A DNA stretch of 8,266 bases, from assembly GCA_964486145.1 (NCBI GenBank), contig CAZAMT010000181.1:1-8266 (forward strand). The letters are read 5' to 3'. The position numbers and the translations under genes were made by a program. The DNA is from CAZAMT01 sp964486145 (GTDB taxonomy: Bacteria > Bacteroidota > Bacteroidia > Bacteroidales > JAAAOM01). This document shows, piece by piece, positions 6,618 through 8,266 of the stretch. The notes beneath the pieces are model-generated. The model was not told where the DNA came from and searched no databases. It saw nothing but the letters and a program-made list of their open reading frames with translations. The first letter of the stretch is position 1. Every line of letters starts with the position of its first letter.

Positions 6618-6830
6618 ACGGGATTATGCCTGCCGGGCAGGCAGGAAATTTGCATTTACGGCTCATTATTTCGCGTTGTTAATTCGCTCAATTATATTGC
6701 AATTCCGGCAAACATTCCGGCACTATTTCCAGCTACCGATTATTTCAACGGGATAATCTTTTGGCAAATCGTTGCCAGCGGCGCCAGCGTTGATGTTGAT
6801 TTTAAAATGACCCTGGATCCATGCCGTTAA
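6618..6830 (+). other. Open stretch without a credible start, possible gene remnant
   Basis: One plus frame stays open for 70 codons to TAA 6828-6830. It runs through the palindrome and then reads natural-looking peptide (ALFPATDYFNG, IVASGASVDVDF). It has no convincing start codon or promoter, and I recognise no family. It may be the tail of a decayed gene or simply chance. From 6831 to 6870 I see nothing. Confidence 0.2.
6627..6643. repeat. Perfect GC-rich palindrome, REP-like
   Basis: TGCCTGCC (6627-6634), a one-base centre, and GGCAGGCA (6636-6643) form a perfect 8-bp inverted repeat. It is strikingly GC-rich in AT-rich surroundings. The sequence resembles dispersed palindromes I associate with Bacteroidota intergenic regions; copy number cannot be judged from this window. 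No T-tract follows. Confidence 0.5.
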
Positions 6831-6873
6831 AGTACACAGTGGGCACAGATATCTGAGGTATAAAATATTTTAA

Positions 6874-6922
6874 CCTTGATTTTTTAAATTGCAATTATAA
6901 TATAATCCTTGATTTTTTAAAT
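6874..6922 (+). repeat. 16-bp direct repeats upstream of the second ATPase gene
   Basis: CCTTGATTTTTTAAAT occurs perfectly at 6874-6889 and 6907-6922, a 33-bp period close to three helical turns. Further AT-rich repeats follow (TTATAATTT at 6924-6932 and 6942-6950). The second 16-mer supplies the probable -33 TTG of the ATPase promoter. This may be an operator pair or a duplicated promoter segment. Confidence 0.65.
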
Positions 6923-6939
6923 GTTATAATTTATATTTA
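6908..6939 (+). promoter_or_regulatory. Probable promoter for the second AAA ATPase gene
   Basis: CTTG (6908-6911), a 20-bp spacer, then TATATTTA (6932-6939) matches TTTG-N19-21-TAnnTTTG with one mismatch in each box. A start near 6946 would leave a leader of about 12 nt. A second box-like sequence TAATTTG (6945-6951) would make the message leaderless but has no TTG at the right distance. Confidence 0.35.
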
Positions 6940-6957
6940 CATTATAATTTGAAATGA

Positions 6958-8253
6958 ATGCAACGAAAAGTTATTGAAAAACTTAAACATTGGAAAGCCA
7001 ACAAAAGAAGAAAACCTCTTTTAGTAAGAGGAGCCAGACAGGTTGGGAAAACATTTACCATTATGGAATTCGGACAAATTCATTTCAATGGAAATATACA
7101 TGCTTTCAATTTTGAAAAATATCCCGAAATTCATTCAATTTTTGAGCAAAACCTGGATAGTAAAAGAATAATTGCCGAACTGGAATTAGTGGTTAATAAA
7201 AAGATAATACCAGGTAAAGACCTTCTTTTTTTTGACGAAATTCAAGAGTGTCCAAAAGCAATTATAGCATTGCGATATTTCTATGAAGAAAACCCGGAGT
7301 TACATGTTATTGCTGCAGGTTCATTATTGGAATTTGCCTTAAAAGATATTTCATTTCCTGTTGGCAGATTACAAATGTTGTATATGTACCCCATGAGTTT
7401 CGAGGAATTTCTAATTGCAAGCGGTAAAGATTTATTAGCAGAGAAATTATTGCAATCAGGGGTGCAATTATATTCGAATGTAATGCAAATGGTCAATACT
7501 GAAATGTACAATTATTTCATTGTCGGCGGGATGCCTGAATGTGTTAGTACATTCTTAAATACCGGAAGTATGTTGGAGGCCATCAATATTCAAACTGATT
7601 TAATTGCGACCTTCCGACAAGACTTCTCGAAATACGCCGGACATGCTGACAAGCGGTGCTTGAACTCAGTTTTGTCTGCTGTTGCCCAAAAAACAGGAGA
7701 GCAAATAAAATATTCAAAGCTGGATGACAATTACACCAACCCGACTATTAAAAAAGCTTTTGAATTATTGGAAAAAGCACGCTTGTTTTCAAAAGTAAGA
7801 GCAACATCGCCTGCGGGTCTGCCACTTGGTGCAGGGGCATCAGAAAAAAGGTTTAAGACAGTTTTTTTAGATATTGGTCTTATGTCCAATTTATGTGGTT
7901 ACTATTCTGATAAAACCATTAGTAAGAAGAAGTTTACTTCCGCCTATAACGGTAAAATGGCTGAACAATTTGTTGGTCAGGAACTTCGCTGCACAACAAA
8001 CAGGGAATTGTATTACTGGAGCAGGGAAGCACGTGGAAGTAGTGCAGAAACCGACTATTTAATTGAAAAAGAAAGTGAAATAATACCGATTGAAGTCAAA
8101 AGTGGAAAGTCAAGAAGTTTAAAAAGCCTTCATCTTTTGTTAGATTCATTTCCGGGTGTTAAAAAGGCCTATGTTTTTACAGAAGATAAATATGGTGAAT
8201 TACCTGAAAATGGTATTACGTTTCTACCATTATTTAAAGCTGGTTCATTTTAA
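6958..8253 (+). CDS. AAA_14/DUF4143 ATP-binding protein with intact PD-(D/E)XK-like motif
   Basis: The protein has 431 residues, the usual length for this family, and shows no signal peptide or membrane helix. The AAA domain carries Walker A GARQVGKT (25-32), Walker B LLFFDEIQECP (D93, E94), a sensor stretch IAAGSLLEFAL, and the family-typical YPMSFEEFL and VGGMPE. A winged-helix-like segment (KLDDNYTNPTIKKAFELLEKARL) leads into the C-terminal DUF4143 domain. That domain ends with SSAETDYLI (D366) and IPIEVKSGKS (E379, K381), the D...ExK pattern of the restriction-endonuclease fold; activity is not shown. It is only distantly like the ATPase at 5263-6447. The stop codon abuts a repeat (8253-8266). 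The gene appears monocistronic. Its physiological role is unknown. Confidence 0.93.
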   Translation: MQRKVIEKLKHWKANKRRKPLLVRGARQVGKTFTIMEFGQIHFNGNIHAFNFEKYPEIHSIFEQNLDSKRIIAELELVVNKKIIPGKDLLFFDEIQECPKAIIALRYFYEENPELHVIAAGSLLEFALKDISFPVGRLQMLYMYPMSFEEFLIASGKDLLAEKLLQSGVQLYSNVMQMVNTEMYNYFIVGGMPECVSTFLNTGSMLEAINIQTDLIATFRQDFSKYAGHADKRCLNSVLSAVAQKTGEQIKYSKLDDNYTNPTIKKAFELLEKARLFSKVRATSPAGLPLGAGASEKRFKTVFLDIGLMSNLCGYYSDKTISKKKFTSAYNGKMAEQFVGQELRCTTNRELYYWSREARGSSAETDYLIEKESEIIPIEVKSGKSRSLKSLHLLLDSFPGVKKAYVFTEDKYGELPENGITFLPLFKAGSF

Positions 8254-8266
8254 ATCGCGCGGGAGC
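8253..8266. repeat. Second copy of the GC-rich element, cut by the window edge
   Basis: AATCGCGCGGGAGC is identical to 5155-5168. It begins at the last base of the second ATPase stop codon, and the left half of the hairpin seen in the first copy is absent here. The element runs out of the window, so its full extent is not visible. Confidence 0.6.

Noticed and set aside
5426..6666. Minus-strand frames at 5426-5617, 5761-6093, 6293-6532 and 6469-6666
   Set aside because: They are antisense to the first ATPase gene or to debris, without recognisable motifs or promoters.
6431..6682. 83-codon plus frame after the first ATPase as a gene
   Set aside because: It starts inside the ATPase gene, crosses fragment C and then two hairpin repeats, and has no domain. 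Only the short fragment C part shows coding resemblance.
6874..6922. Direct repeats as the start of a CRISPR array
   Set aside because: There are only two copies, the unit is 16 bp, the gap is 17 bp, it is AT-rich without dyad symmetry, and there are no cas genes.
7281..8062. Minus-strand frame at 7281-7511 and plus frame at 7874-8062
   Set aside because: Both are shadows of the second ATPase gene, which has clear AAA and DUF4143 motifs throughout.

Overview
The window looks like a chromosomal accessory stretch from a member of the Bacteroidota, perhaps of the Marinilabiliales/Prolixibacteraceae type. The phylum call rests on promoter-like pairs of the sigma-ABfr type (TTTG, 19-21 bp, TAnnTTTG) upstream of the genes, the lack of Shine-Dalgarno sequences, a moderately AT-rich composition, and the protein families present. 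The finer placement is only an impression.

Layout. Positions 1-3737 (minus strand) are filled by one very long gene for a SWIM zinc-finger SNF2/SWI2-type helicase. Its last few codons lie beyond the left edge of the window, so it reads as an open frame with no stop here. Diverging from it, 4029-4613 (plus) encodes a stand-alone RecQ-C-terminal (RQC) winged-helix protein of the RQC-minor-1 type, with a promoter so close to the ATG that its mRNA should be nearly leaderless. A small overlapping reading frame (4585-4800) follows and is cut off by a repeat element. After about 590 bp of repeats and gene debris come two monocistronic plus-strand AAA ATPases of the AAA_14/DUF4143 kind: 5263-6447, whose C-terminus lacks the nuclease-like ExK motif, and 6958-8253, which keeps a D...ExK signature. 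A second debris region of about 510 bp separates them.

The intergenic DNA is the unusual part. Three mutually similar broken coding fragments (3854-3943, 4875-5057, 6497-6550) are scattered between the intact genes. They come from one unidentified protein family with the motifs ATANG-(N/D)-KA and RDKA-x2-HLKE. Around them lie several repeats: an element with two interleaved inverted repeats (4732-4828), a GC-rich hairpin element (about 5144-5168) whose right half recurs directly after the last stop codon (8253-8266), and two REP-like hairpins (6582-6643). Three promoters carry local repeats: 11-bp direct repeats at the RQC gene, a 13-bp inverted repeat at the first ATPase, and 16-bp direct repeats at the second.

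How the genes might work together: the SNF2 translocase and the RQC-type DNA-binding protein are divergent neighbours and could act on the same DNA structures, but nothing in the sequence proves this. The two ATPases look like independent cassettes inserted into a decaying gene-family locus. No CRISPR array, tRNA, rRNA or intact transposase is visible.
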